Positions 41,333 to 53,078 of a stretch of 64,000 nucleotides of DNA are shown here, piece by piece. Numbering within the stretch: the stretch's first letter is position 1; every line of letters begins with the position of its first letter. A program made the translations under genes and the position numbers. The notes beneath the pieces are model-generated. The model had not been told where the DNA came from and made no database searches. It saw nothing but the letters and a program-made list of their open reading frames with translations. This stretch comes from Diaporthe sp. PMI_573. Taxonomy: Eukaryota; Ascomycota; Sordariomycetes; Diaporthales; Diaporthaceae. The stretch is taken from assembly GCA_021399435.1 (NCBI GenBank), contig JAJTUP010000045.1, positions 465,537 through 529,536 on the forward strand, written 5' to 3'.

Positions 41333-41736
41333 ATAGGAAATGCATTATCCGGGGCGAGCAACCGGATTTCGGCATAACAACTATTCGCCCCGTTAACATG
41401 TTTGCCGCAGGCACACATTGCTACTTTTTACCTTTATTAACTCAGGCACATGGTATAGTTTAATTTGATATAACATACAATTCCGTGGAGCTCCCTCTAC
41501 ATCAGTCTCCTGTAGAGCACGACAGTAGCATCGGCGAAAGGCACCGCAGCACAGCTCAGGCCCATACGGCGCCCAGGTCAGGGCTGAGCCTCGCTCAGGC
41601 CAGCGTGCATCGGGGAAGTTGTGGGCTTTATGTATTATATATTCGGCATTGTACTAAGTTCCTAAACCGTCTGTATAAAAGTCGTTGGGCGTACTTTCTT
41701 ATACTTATTTGCGTACTTTATTTTAACTTCCTTCTA
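41333..41736. other. no gene; possible old LTR
   Basis: A TATA-like GTATAAAAG at 41671 and a CTTCCTTCTAG acceptor-like end before the pogo frame suggest an element's untranslated region. No border repeats could be set. Confidence 0.35.
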
Positions 41737-42929
41737 GAACTAAGGGCGTCAAGCGCACGATGGTTACCGCTATCGAGTGCATCAGTGCAAACGGTAGATC
41801 CTTGTTACCAATGATCATTTGGCCAGCCACTACCCATCGAAGCAACTGGACTACGTTCCCTACCCCTGGATGGCACTATGCATGCTCCGAATCTGGGTAC
41901 ACCAACTCCAAGATTAGCCTAGAGTGGCTTAGGCGCGTCTTCGATCCCCAGACTAGAGAACAAGCTGACCAGAAACCGCGGGTGCTAATTTGTGATGGTT
42001 TCGGGACGCACGAGACCCTCGACGCCATGGAGTTTTGTTTCGAAAATAACATCATCCTATGCCGACTCCCGTCTCACACCTCCCACAAGCTCCAGCCCTG
42101 CGACGTCGGAGTGTTTGCGCCTTTAAAGGCAGCCTACCGCGACGAGGCGGAGAGGCTCTTTCGAGGAGGCGCAAATACGATCGGCAAGCAACATTTCACC
42201 TCGCTGTATAGTCCTGCAAGGGAGAAGGCGTTTACAAAGAGAAACATCACGGCGGCATGGGCGGCCTCTGGTTTGTTTCCGTTCAACCCAGACAGAGTCC
42301 TCAGGGTGACACCGAAGCCACTCGCTCTATTAAGTGCTCCGAGGGCCGATGATACAAAGGTGGATTATTGCCGTCGAGAAGTACCACAAACGCCTATGAC
42401 GCCAGTGTCAGCAGGGGGCCTTGCGTCGCTGCATAATCTAATCAAACAGGATGCTCGCACACTTAATGGGATGGGTACACGGCGCCTAGAGAGGCATGTA
42501 CAGAAACTTGCCGATGCCGCCCAGATATCCTTTGCCGAACGCGCCCTCCTCCACGATCAAAATCAGATGTTGGCCAGAATGAACAACGAAGCCAAGGCTC
42601 GCCGATCAACTAGGTCAGTCGTACTAGGGAAGGCGAAGGTGATGAGCTTTGAGGACATCGAGGTGGCACGAGCAGCGCGTGCTGCGAAGGAGGTCGTCAA
42701 GAGCAAAGGGAAACGTGGCCGGAAGCGCAAGAGTGCTGCGCTAGAGGAGGAGGACCAGGATCCAGAGCCAGAGCTGGGTTGCGCTGCAACAGAGGCCATC
42801 AAGGGTAGGGGAAAACGTGATCGGAATCGTAAAGGCGCTGCGCAAGATACAGATGAGCCAGAGCCAGAAGTGGCGAGGATGATCGAAGCGCCAAAACCAT
42901 GGCGGGCCCCAGAGCCGCGGATGATATGA
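41737..42929 (+). pseudogene. pogo/Tigger-like DDE transposase, C-terminal two-thirds
   Basis: The frame begins inside the DDE domain (KRTMVTAIECISANGRSL, LPMIIW) and contains LICDGFGTHETLDAMEFC (second catalytic Asp), LPSHTSHKLQPCDVGVFA (third), and the C-terminal RNITAAWAASGLFPFNPDRV. A long, basic and acidic tail (KGKRGRKRK, EEEDQDPEPE, repeated as KGRGKRDRNRK ... DEPEPE) ends at 42929. The helix-turn-helix DNA-binding domains and the first catalytic Asp are missing, and no ATG-initiated full protein exists. The tail contains an internal duplication of the KRGRKRK/PEPE unit. Confidence 0.8.
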
Positions 42930-43194
42930 AATTATTGTGAAATACTGTAACTATACATTGAGCCGAAGCATCGGCATTATTGAAGTATCACTGTCGAAGC
43001 AGCAGCTAGTGTAAAGAGCGACAACCTGTTCTTGAGAGTGCGTAATATCGGCGACCCGCGGTTGCCTGCAGCCTTACGATATTCTCGCCCTCTTAACCTC
43101 GACGTGTAGCCCGACCTACGCTCGGCTCTCGCAAGAGCAGCGTCTAATTCTCCTTCTCAATCGAAGCGCGTACCCTTCGTGATCTTAATGCGGA
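42930..43194. other. no gene seen
   Basis: Flank between the pogo remnant and the HET relic. No recognised content. Confidence 0.35.
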
Positions 43195-43365
43195 ATGCGA
43201 CTGCTGGAATACAGTCCCGATGACGGCTTCACTTCAACAGAGGATCGACCCGGAAACGAAGATCTCGTGTATGCCATACTGTCGCACACATTGGGCCCCG
43301 AGGAGGTCACCTTTAAAGACTTGGTCGATCGTACCGCCGACTCGGCCCTTGAAGTTTCCATTTAA
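43195..43365 (+). pseudogene. HET-domain protein N-terminal fragment
   Basis: ATG 43195 gives MRLLEYSPDDGFTSTEDRPG, then VYAILSHTLGPEEVTFKDL, ending at TAA 43363. This is the unmistakable start of fungal HET (heterokaryon incompatibility) proteins, where MRLL...YAILSHTW...EEVTF opens the HET fold; a conserved Trp after SHT is Leu here. Only 56 codons remain; the rest of the domain is absent. HET proteins trigger cell death on non-self contact. Confidence 0.8.
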
Positions 43366-44589
43366 CCAACCCCATCACGACTTGGCTCCTTGTGTTGAAC
43401 GGACACAGCGAATCGACGTTGTGATGTGTGTGTTCGGGGAAAACTAACTGTGTGGCCGAGGGCCGAAAAGACTACTGTACAGGGGGGTCAGGCAGGTGGC
43501 CTGTGCGCTGCTGCTGCAGGCAGCGGTGCTGCGCACCTTGCGCCAGCAAATTAGCCAGATTCCAGATCAGCCACATAGAGGGACCTGTGTGAGAGTCGGT
43601 TCGCACCAGTCAAAATCGTCACTCGCTTTGATCCGAGGTACAGTTCTGCATCTCGATTTCGTAAAGATCTGGACACCACAACAGCCACAAAGCTCAGAAC
43701 AGTTACTAACGTGGTACCGAGGTTCTAATGCTTGGATATAATCTTTTTATAAGCATTCGGGGCGATAAGAGCTTGATGGTGGAAGCATGTTGACGGAACT
43801 CTCTTTTGCTGTCAATGGAGACGTTCTACGGATCAGGGGCGGGGACGATAACCCTAAGATAATTTTCTAGTAAGAGGGGCTTAGAATTCTCAAGAATGGC
43901 TAGGGAATACGCTTTATATGAAAGTTTGGGAGACGTCGACATGTGTGGAGTTTTTGACATGTTTAAAGTCAAAGTACTTGTTATATTTTTCGCCACGGCG
44001 GGTTTTTCGCCATGCAGGGACAGACGTTAGACCAGAAGCTGTCTCTTAGTCTGAGCCCACACGTGGTTGCTGTGCAGTGACGATTTGAATCACCGCAGCA
44101 AGTTTGGCAGTTCTGCAGGCGTGCCTCTCAACTTATTGGGCTTATAAGATACATGAGTCTCTGGCATGCGGCTTGCAACATTTTGGAAAGTGGATCGTTC
44201 CTGATATTTGGCTCTGCTGCTCCGTTTCTCTCAGTCAGCACCATCGTGCGGCATGTGGCTCGGACTGTTGAGTAGGATGACACAGCTAGTAGGACCGATC
44301 AGGACTACCTTGCCGTGTGGTCGTGCCTTTTATGTGTTTATGACCCACTTACTCCAGAGCAGGCCACCAATGATGGAGCTCCATCGCGGTAGCATTGATA
44401 GGCGCACTAGGGGCAGGAGCTTCATGCGTGCTGTGCCTGGGGGATGGTAGGACGTTAAAACACCGGGGGCCCTCCGACCTCTATTTTGGGCCTGTTCCTA
44501 GACATCGACGTCACTCGGCACCTCAATCGACCCCACAAGCGACAACCGCATAAAAACACCACACGTCGCCGCACACCAACCCGCCCAAA
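43366..44589. other. intergenic, no gene seen
   Basis: Short ORFs only (43496-43741, 44208-44450), with no recognised features. The last 100 bases are the promoter side of the HMG-box gene. Confidence 0.4.
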
Positions 44590-45532
44590 ATGCTGTCGTC
44601 GGTGATAATGCGATCTGCCCTCGCCCTGGCACTGCTCCCCTTCACCCGCGGCCTGCCGGCCCGCCAAAGCTTCCTGGTCGCGCCCAGCTACAAGTCGACG
44701 GTCGCGGTGCGTGGCTTCGCAACGGCCACCGCCAGCAAGACCACGGGCCGCGCCGCCGCGACAAAGACCAAGGCCGCACCAACGGCGAAGGCCACTACGA
44801 CAAAGCCAAAGAAGACCGCCAAGGCACCGGCCAAAAAGAACAAGGCGGCCGCAAAGCCCAAGAAACCGGTCGGCAGGAAGAAGAAGGAACTCTCTCCCGA
44901 GGAGCAAAAGCTGGTGCTGCGACGTGAACTCAGGAAGAAGTCGCTGGTAGGTAAAGAGCCCAAGAGGCTGCCTGATACCAAATGGATGGTTTACATGAGC
45001 GCGGCGTTGAAGGGGAAGCCGACCAGCGGGCTCGCCGAGGTCAGAGTCAGGATGTCAGAACTTTCCATCGAGTTCAAGACCCTCTCGCCTGCAGAGCTGG
45101 AGGTATGTCTCCCCACTACATCACATCTCACGTCAAACATGGTCCCTAACTAAACCCATTCATCAGCGTCTGGAAGAGACTGTGACACAAAACAAGGCGG
45201 CCAATGCCGCCAACTGGAAGACCTGGATCGAGATCCATTCCATAAAGGAGATCCAGGAGGCGAACAGGGCCCGCAGGCGCCTCAAGCGCGAGTTCGACGT
45301 TCGTGTATTCCCACTGCGGCTCGTTGACGAACGTTTGCCCAAGCGTCCCGCGAACAACGCATACGCCTATTTCGTCAAGGCCAAACGGACTGGAGTGCAT
45401 GACGGCCTCTGGTCGAAGGAGACGACCGAGGGCTGGCGCGCTCTGTCAGCGGCTGAGAAGAAACCGTACGAGGACCTGGCCGCTGCCGAACGCGCGAGGT
45501 TCGCCAAGGAGATGGAGAAGCTTACGATCTGA
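44590..45532 (+). CDS. mitochondrial-type HMG-box protein, two exons, 292 aa
   Basis: Exons 44590-45102 and 45167-45532 join in frame; the 64-nt intron has GTATGT, a CCTAACTAAAC branch region and ATCAG. The N-terminus (SALALALLPFTRGLPARQSF, then VAVRGFATATAS) resembles a mitochondrial presequence with an RGFA cleavage-type site. A Lys/Ala/Thr-rich linker (about residues 50-105) precedes two HMG-like regions: LPDTKWMVYMSAALKG, and a second box starting LPKRPANNAYAYFVKAKR with WRALSAAEKKPYEDLA. The layout matches Abf2/TFAM-type proteins that package mitochondrial DNA in ascomycetes. No damage is seen. The assignment to mitochondria is inferred. Confidence 0.85.
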
Positions 45533-46002
45533 GGAAGACACTGATTGGGAGCAGTCCCACGCGACCTGACTTATGTGAAGGACCTTGACGGGAAAAGGAA
45601 CGGTTTCTTCTTGGTGTGGGATTCCGGGTGAATTGTACGTTAGTGTTGTCCTTTGATTCGCCAGGGTGGTTCGATGCGTGCTTCGCATGGTACACGACTT
45701 TTGGTGTGAGGTTTTTTTGCCTTGTCACCAACACCAGCTGTGGCTTCTAATCCACCACCCGGCCGCTATGCTACCCATAGACACCGTGCCAGCCCGTTCT
45801 GCCGTCACGATCAAACCAGCAATCGAGGCCCATCTTTGGGATCTCATCGCAGTGTAGAAACGGTTTGTGGAAATCAGGGGAACTTCATTCAGCCTCCAGT
45901 CAGTAACTCCACCCTTCAATGCGACCCTGGGTATCATGAGACCTCAACGACGCACCGGTGCGAATGCCCTTGTCTAACCCCCCCCCCCCCAAAAAAAAAA
46001 GT
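45533..46002. other. 3' flank; homopolymer C/A run
   Basis: No gene. A C11 run followed by A10 lies at 45979-46000, directly beside the end of the relic at 46003. Confidence 0.45.
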
Positions 46003-47330
46003 TTAACCACTTCCAAAGACCCTAGGCCCGACCACAACCAGGACATCCCCCGCCGCATCGTAGTACTTGACCTCCATGTACTTGAGCTTCCTATAGCTGG
46101 CCACGTACAGGAGCATGTGCAGCTCCGCGGCGATGTGCTCCCAGCCGTAGAGCCTTATCCCCCACCACGACTGGTCGCGGCACGCCCTGGTGCCCATCCT
46201 GCCTTGCCGTCGCGCCGGATGTAATTCCCGAGGAAGCCCCATGTCTCGACCTTCTGTTCAAGATCCCAGCCGTCCAGCCTCACCAGCCAGTATCCCCTCT
46301 CGAGTGGCCGCATCTCCCTGGCCTGGTACTTGGGCCTGTACTTGCTCCCCATCTGCATCTTCTCCGCCAGCTGCTCCAGGTGCTGGGGCGCCCTAGGCCC
46401 AAGCCGGTGGTTGGCTACGGGTGGTTCAGTTGAGATCGGTTGGGCCATGTGTACCCAGTCATTACTGTCGGCGGAATACGCAGAGTTCTCTGGCAGTGTA
46501 CCGGGAATTGTGTTTGATGAGCCACCGGTCCTGCAGCTGGGGCAGAGCTCGAGAACGATTCGTCTGCAGCACCGTCCTCCGCAACGTCTGAGACGTCGAT
46601 ATTCATTTCGACAGGACCTGGGGTCTCAAGAGTACGTTTGTGTGGTATGCGGACAGATGGGTTTGAATCGAGAGCAGGACCAAGCAGGCTTTCTAAAGCA
46701 GGCACATGAGAGAGGTTGCCATCCGCGACGTTCCTACCGCGCTCAGGCACCTCACCAGAAGCCCCTCCTGAAGAAACAGACGCCTGCTCTCTCGACTGGA
46801 GGAAGTACTTCAGCACCCTTGTCGGCGTGTTGAAGGCAGGCGCGCGGATGTCATTGTCCGGCATTGAATCCGGAACCTCGCTCGGGGGAGCAACCCATGA
46901 TGGTTGGGAGTCATCTCTGAGCTGAGATGATGCGGGATGTATGCCGGGTAACGGTGCTGAATGCTGGTTTACTCTTGCCAGGCGCGGTGAACCGATATTA
47001 TCCCAGACGCTCGAGAATGATGCTTGCGGGGATATCACTTTGTCGGAAGGCGCAGCAGTGGGTTTTGACGATGGGTCGTGGGGGAGGTGGACGAATCCCT
47101 TTGGCTCGAAGTCCAGGTATGCCTGGGCCAGTGCTCGATATCTGGTATCATCTGCTGCACCGAGCGTTATTGACGGAAGGAGGGCAAGAAAATGTCAGTT
47201 GCGCTTGAATCGGGGGTAGTCATCAGGGCCAAGACCTGCGAACGCTCCTTGTACTTAAAAAGACCCTCCGGGACTGGCAGGATGAGGGCTTGGTGAGGGC
47301 ACGCAGCAGCGAAATTGATTATGTAAGAAC
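46003..47330 (-). pseudogene. uncharacterised fungal protein relic with frameshifts
   Basis: Coding text on the minus strand is spread over three frames. 47330-47195: KYKERSQVLALMTTPDS; 47190-46450: SITLGAADDTRYRALAQAYL, FVHLPHDPSSKPTAA, SPQASFSSVWDNIGSP; then, after a possible 63-nt intron (GTACAC...CCTAG), LERGYWLVRLDGWD and, after a one-base shift near 46195, AELHMLLYVASYRKLKYMEV. I recall this order (KY..RS.vL.LMT...LLPSITLGA...YLDFEP...SPQASFSSVW...ERGYWLV) from uncharacterised fungal proteins; no function is known. Two frame changes and loss of the N-terminus mark it as decayed. Confidence 0.6.
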
Positions 47331-47384
47331 CCAAACTAAATGTATATATAGTATATAAGATAGAAATATTAGAAAGAAAAATCT

Positions 47385-48145
47385 TTATCTAATAAATAAA
47401 GTTTTAATTCTGAGTTCCCAGGTCATCGTGTCTTTGAAGGATAGCAAGCGCTCAACTGGGCTAGGATTGTTAGACAGGTGCCTGTTGGAAGTGCCAGGGC
47501 CGCGCATGTGGGGCCTATTGTAGAGCGGCAGGACGGACTCGACCGGATCCAAGCCGGAGTGGAAGTTGGTGATGGCGGCCCGTTCCGAGTTGGACAGGGA
47601 GCATATCCGGGTGGCCAGGTAGTCCGGGTCGTTCCTAATCTTGGACAAGAAACTGAGAAAGGTCTCCCTGGCGTCGGCCGAGATATCGTGGAGGAAGGAG
47701 ACGGTCGAGCCAGCCATGTGGCCGGCAGCGACAACGGAGCCTGTGGGTGTTTCCAAACTTTCGGACGACACCATCCCGGGGGAGTGCAGCAGCTCTACCT
47801 CGGGCTCGAGGAGGGCATACCTCCTGACCTCGTCGCAGCTCTTGCGGACATCCTGTACCGCGCCGTAGAGAGCCGCAAAGCTCTTCTTGTCCTCGGTGCG
47901 GAAGCACTCGGCCAGGTTCCTCTGGGCAATCTCCCCGCAGCGGGTGAGCCGCGCAGACAGGGCGGTGGAAACCAGGGTACGCTGCAGGCGAATTCTCGTG
48001 TTGGCGCGCTTGCGCTCCTGGTATTTTGATAACCGGACCAGATGGGCGAGCTCGTCTAGCGACGTGCTCTCTGCCGCGTCAACCGGCGCCAAGTACGAGT
48101 TCGTATACAGGGAGGCGTCGGTGATGAGGGGCTGGGGGATCTTGA
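47385..48145 (-). pseudogene. uncharacterised fungal helical protein, 5'-truncated
   Basis: An open minus-strand frame runs from just after a TAA at about 48147 to 47385. It reads KIPQPLITDASLYTNSYL, LAPVDAAESTSLDELAHLVR, KYQERKRANTRIRLQRTLV, then CGEIAQRNLAECFRTEDKK, SFLHDISADARETFLSFLS. It is helical, without membrane segments, and looks like a conserved family of uncharacterised ascomycete proteins. There is no start codon in a sensible place, so the N-terminus is lost. The last 30 residues (KDTMTWELRIKTLFIR) look unrelated. It lies head-to-tail with the relic at 46003-47330, separated by a 55-bp AT-rich junction. Confidence 0.55.
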
Positions 48146-50590
48146 CGTATTATACTGCATCAAGCTACGTACAAGGTTCAGCAACGGCAGCGACGTGCTA
48201 TTCCGATGTAAATTCATTCAAAGGTATCATTGGATGCTGACTGCGTCTGCCCCTCGGGGTTTGTCCGGGGAGCTTCGCGGCGCTGGCCACATATCCAATT
48301 TAGTACAGCCGTTATACCTTTGCGCGCTCACGCTGCGCTCACGACTATCAGGTATGGAGACTTGCTAGGATGCTTTGAACCTAACCTGTCCCCTATCATG
48401 TCGACCGCGGCCCAGGCAAGTCGCGTAACTATACCATTCCATCCACCGTGTTTCCCCACATGGCTGGCAGTAGCTGCTCGACGGAACGTCATAAGGCTTT
48501 GGTCAAAAAGATGCAGCTGGTGATCGATACTAGTATCAGGCATTGCATTATGGCATGGAGTGGCTCCGTCTGCGATCGACAGTTATGCCATACGTGAGAT
48601 ATTTTATACAGCTGTCCCAACCCAAGGTCCTGTGTCGCTCAGGAACTTACCCAAAAAGAACGTTGTTGAACTTGAGAAGGCTTCGGGAAGCAGTCAAGGA
48701 AGCATCGGAACCCTGTGAGATATTCTTTGATAGTCTCTATCTAGACAGTATTACCGCCTTAAGTTCGGGGTTGGACGTCCTCTTGTAGTCATTTACTGAT
48801 AGTTGCAAGTCCGAGTGTGTACCTTCATACGCCAAATATGTACCGAGACTTGAGGACGACCACACAGGAATGAATTCGCCTAAAGCTCTCTAAACAGCTC
48901 AAGAGATTTAAGTGGGCAGGCCGAAGTAGGAACGTTTAAACTAGCACCAAAAAAAAAGTATACATTGTAGAGTACTGTAGCTCATGCTTCGGAAGGACGA
49001 GTTACTATTTTGGCCTCACGTCTAAGGCACGAAAAGATTGGCTTAGTAGGCCAAAAAAGGCTCTATCCCAAGATCATTATCCTGTGCGTAAGTGAACGGA
49101 TGGAATTCCTTCAAAGCCTCTCGCATCATAATGGTACTTTGCATAGTCGATATAAGGTGAAACAGCAGCACGCGCGCATAGGATAAGGCCGCAGAAGCAA
49201 AGTCCAAGATTTCGGGTCATAAATGAGATGGGCTTCCATTATGAAGTCTTGTTAGGGCTGGGGTAAGGCCAGGAGCAGGTGAAGCAAGTTAATTTACAGA
49301 GCGAGAATAGATTTTCTTCATTTCAGGCCCATCAATTCGAACACTTGAGAACCTCTTGGTCTAGACATCATTCGCTCGGACTTTCTGCTAATAATAGGGC
49401 ATCCGGTGAACTATAGAGATACCTGAGACCACCAAATTACCTTGGTACTTGGACGGACCCATTCCTCTTGATGCCCGAGGCGGGGAACAACGGCGATGGG
49501 ATATTCGGACGCTTGAAATATAATGAACGCTAAAGTTGAGGATAGGAAGAACCCGAACTTTGACAAGGTTACAAAGCATTTTAGGAGAGTAGAACACGTT
49601 TTAGCCATTCGAGTTAAATATGCCTTTGGCACAGGTCCGCCGCCGGAATCAGGGCCTACAATGCCTTACATGCGCAAACAGTGTTCCTGCGTCTGACAAC
49701 TGATTCTCCTCAGAGGGGTCATCGGGCTATCCTAGCCGAATGAGGTCAATAGCCGAAAAATATCAGACCATCCTGTTTATATGCTTGACTTTAAGCTGCA
49801 TGTGTGTTCAAGCATGTCAGTTGAGGCGACTCCGGAGGAGCTTCTAGACGGGGCCCTACGGAGGCTCGCTCGATCGCCGATCCGATAGACGGGGGAGCCG
49901 AGCCAATCAAGTCTCACAGCAGGTCATATATGCAATAGGACGCATGCCTCATTCCATGTTCCAGGGGAGGTTTGAGAGCAGATAGTATGTCTAGATCTGG
50001 CAACAGCCTTCATATGCGCTCATGGCAAGATGATGGTGAGCCGCGCGCTCTGCTGGCTATAACATTCAGAACAAGTCACGTCCGGAGGTTAAATCTCCGT
50101 CTCGTCATGAAGATACTTATGTATGGCAGATTTGCCCCTGCATGACAGCAACCTTGAACGTACCCTAGATCCAGCGCACAGAGTGTGATACCTGCCACCA
50201 CTGCACGTCATCCCCGACCGCCTGGTCATCTCTCGGATTCGTACAAGTAGCAGATTTGAAACGATGCGGCTGCTTGCCGATTTCCCAGAGTCGTCCCATC
50301 GTCTCTGGGGCAAAAGTGCCCTCAGTCAAAACCCTGCACAGTCGACTTGGCAAAGTATCCTGCGAACGGTCAGGCCTGGACTCGACTTTGAGTTCTCGCC
50401 AAAAATTCGGAAGATCTTCGGTGGCCTGTTGCTGTTGCTCCCTTATGAGTGCCAATAGGCCACCTGGTAGGTGTAGCCGACAGGTATGAATTTGTTTGGG
50501 ATGTGGCCATATCCTCATCTGCTCTATTGCGAGCGACCCGTCCAAAGACATGTGCTCCGAAGAGCAAGCTGGTGGCGTCGAAACAGCCTT
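48146..50590. other. 2.4 kb without supported gene
   Basis: I find no protein-like frame, terminal repeat or simple repeat of note here. An A9 run is at 48950. Confidence 0.4.
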
Positions 50591-50599
50591 CACTTCAAG

Positions 50600-50712
50600 A
50601 ACGCTTTAATGTCACCGAGGCCCCCGCAAACAAACACAGATGCAAACACCCGAAGTGTGATGGGAAAGGTTACTTAAGGCGGGAGCACTTTAAGAGGCAT
50701 GACAACGAGTGA
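50600..50712 (+). pseudogene. C2H2-like zinc-finger exon fragment
   Basis: The frame reads NKHRCKHPKCDGKGYLRRE, then HFKRHDN, a C-x4-C...H-x3-H finger like those in fungal C2H2 transcription factors. It is followed by a GTGAGTGT donor-like site at 50709, but no continuing exon is seen downstream. Upstream residues (PSLQERFNVTEAP) are plausible protein. Probably an orphaned exon. Confidence 0.45.
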
Positions 50713-50861
50713 GTGTGGTTTACATAACCTGACAAATGTCACTCGTAATCCGCCACGATGCACAACCTCCCTGTGCAGCTGTAAGAATAAAAACTACAGT
50801 GAGCTTTGGCAGCGGGTGCGTCGATGAGTAGAGTCGGAGAACAGACTGGATCAGCAACGAA

Positions 50862-52025
50862 TTAGACGAATGTGGGCCTAGTAAGAACGCGATATTCTAC
50901 ATAGTCGTCGCCTCCAATAGAGATAATGGTTCCTCGAGAGACAAGCTTACCCTCGAAGGGGCCAGTCTGCTTGCGCTCGTACTTGATGCCCATGTAGGTC
51001 TTGGCGTCCTCGTTGTTGGCTCGCAATTGATTGGCCTCCTGATCAACCAAGACGTAGTTCGGCCGGGAGACGTTGTGTTGCACGAAAGACTGCCCGTCGG
51101 CGTCTCCATCCGCGTCTCCCTCCATGCGCTGGCGGGTGAAGTAGGCAGCCTCGCGCCGATCGTTCTTGGTTTGCCTGGCCTCAACGTGGGCAACAGCATT
51201 AACGGCCAGGTCATTGGTGCGGAAATGGACACTACTTGACCGATTGGCGGTGCGGAATCTGGGAGGCTGCTTGAGCTGACGGATCTGGTTGGGCACAGTA
51301 GAAGGACGTAAAGGACGAGCACGGGCCTGACGGGTCTTGTGAGTGGGCACCCCAAGATTGTCGTTGACGCTGGAAAGTATGGGGTTCTCTCTGGGCTCAT
51401 GCTTGATGAAGCTGGCAGCAAAGCGTGCGCGCGCTTGATTGATGGCGATATCCCGGTTGCCATCCTCGTCCTCAGGCCGCTCTCCGTCGTCCAGCTGCTG
51501 CTTGCGCACGCGACAGTACTCTTTCAGTTCCATTCGGCTGAGATCTCCGAGGTAGTCCTCGAACTGGCACTGGTTAAATGAAAGCCACAGCGCGCCCGCA
51601 CCCGGTGGGAAGTTGCTCTGCAGCGGTCGGCCGTCGCGAGTCTCGCGGCCAATCTTGATACGAAGCTTGTCGTCCTTGCTAAGGATTCCGAAGACAGCAT
51701 GTTTGTCCTGGTCATCCGGCTCGGCCGAGCCCTTCCAGAAGCCAAGGAGGATCTTGGTGAGCCGGGTTTCATGAAGATCAGCCAGTCGAGGCTGTGAGTT
51801 GGCATGGGCAGCCTTCGTAAGGTGAGTCGCACTAGCAGAGGACGAGGCTCCTGTGCACCAACGCTTCTGAGGGCGTTGAAGAGCGTGATCAGGGATGTCG
51901 ACGCCATAGGCTATTTGCTGCGACTGATGAGCTTGACCCTGCAGCCCCATGGCCTTGCAACGTTTAATGGCTTGCTGGACAGCAACTCTATCATTCGCAC
52001 CACCGTTGTTCCTGGCGTCTTCCAT
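50862..52025 (-). CDS. uncharacterised fungal protein, 387 aa
   Basis: The open frame extends 5' of ATG 52025 without an earlier ATG, so the start is taken there. The first third is helical and charged (DRVAVQQAIKRCKAMGL; TRLTKILLGFWKGSAEPDD), the middle contains LWLSFNQCQFEDYLGDLSR and a basic, disordered segment (RPLRPSTVPNQIRQLKQPP), and the end is a compact block (MGIKYERKQTGPFEGKLV, then RGTIISIGGDDYVEYRVLT). The C-terminal GTIISI..DYVEYRVLT motif looks conserved, and I associate it with multi-copy hypothetical proteins in ascomycetes, but no function is known. The protein is undamaged and has no transposase features. The neighbours are mobile elements. Confidence 0.55.
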   Translation of the reverse strand: MEDARNNGGANDRVAVQQAIKRCKAMGLQGQAHQSQQIAYGVDIPDHALQRPQKRWCTGASSSASATHLTKAAHANSQPRLADLHETRLTKILLGFWKGSAEPDDQDKHAVFGILSKDDKLRIKIGRETRDGRPLQSNFPPGAGALWLSFNQCQFEDYLGDLSRMELKEYCRVRKQQLDDGERPEDEDGNRDIAINQARARFAASFIKHEPRENPILSSVNDNLGVPTHKTRQARARPLRPSTVPNQIRQLKQPPRFRTANRSSSVHFRTNDLAVNAVAHVEARQTKNDRREAAYFTRQRMEGDADGDADGQSFVQHNVSRPNYVLVDQEANQLRANNEDAKTYMGIKYERKQTGPFEGKLVSRGTIISIGGDDYVEYRVLTRPTFV

Positions 52026-52443
52026 GCCTGATCGGATCTTGACATACTCCTTGACCTGTTCCTGGAGCAAAGCCGGTATTTATCAGCCGACTCTTCCTTT
52101 TAGTCTCCTTGAAGGGGATACCGTATTAATTGAGAAAATTCAATTTTGCGCTAGGCCAGTAGTGGCATGGCGGCCAGCCACTGACCAGGGCCTCCACAGG
52201 GGCAAATCGCCCCGTTTTTCACCCCACCAAATTTTGCTAGGAGGAAGTCCTCATGAGGCCACCACTACCGTATTTTCTAAGCAAATTCAGACAACCCCCT
52301 AGGCTGACACAGGCTTAGCTTCAACGCCACCAACGCCACACTAACCATATCTAGCCTAGCAGTCCTTGAACGCGTCCTTCAACCTTTCGCGTTGTTTTGA
52401 GGCCTTCGTTGACTTTTTGGAACTATCTCCAGTACCTATCACC
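52026..52443. other. 5' flank of pogo-like gene
   Basis: No gene beyond the ATG-less extension of the preceding ORF. CCAGTAGTGGCATGGCGGCC and CCACTGACCAGGGCC at 52157-52194 might be one end of the pogo-like element, but no match to the 61571 end is convincing. Confidence 0.3.
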
Positions 52444-53078
52444 ATGGCGGCAAATATCAAGCAGAAGAGGCCAGGGCCAAAGCCAAAGCCTCTTTCAGAG
52501 CGAAAGGAACCACTCTTTAAGCCTATTAGACGCGTAGAGCGTTCCTATAAACACCGCAAACGTATTGAGGTCCTCCTCTTTCTCCAAAAGCATCGCGTCC
52601 TAGGGGCTCTAGGCGAAAACGGAGGACCTATCCGATCAGATCTCCCTTCCTCAACAGCTGGATATCGCCCTCCTACTATCTCCGAGGCCTCTGAATTCTT
52701 CAAAATACCCAAGCAGACAATATATAGTTGGTGGAAGTCAAGAGACAAGATCGTGGCAAGAGAAGACTCACGTGAGTATACTCCTAAATGGCCAGAACTT
52801 GAGGACCAACTCTATAAGGCTTTCTTAATACGACGGGCGGAGAATAGAGTGGCTTCTGTTGGCTGGTTCCGTCGGGAATCTAGAAGACTCTTTAAGGAGA
52901 TATACCCTGAGAATTCAAATTTATTTGTCTTTTCAAGTGGTTGGTTCCAAGCGTTCTTAAGGAGGCATATTATCTCACGACGGAAGGTTACTAAGAAGGC
53001 TACCAAATTGCCTGAAGAGTATCTTCAAGTTGTGAATAATTTCGTCAAGTTTATCAGAAGGGTCTCTCAAGCTCCAGC

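Noticed and set aside
48146..50590. Small minus-strand ORFs at 49388-49632 and 50089-50593 as genes
   Set aside because: No protein-like composition, no start context and overlapping openness on both strands.
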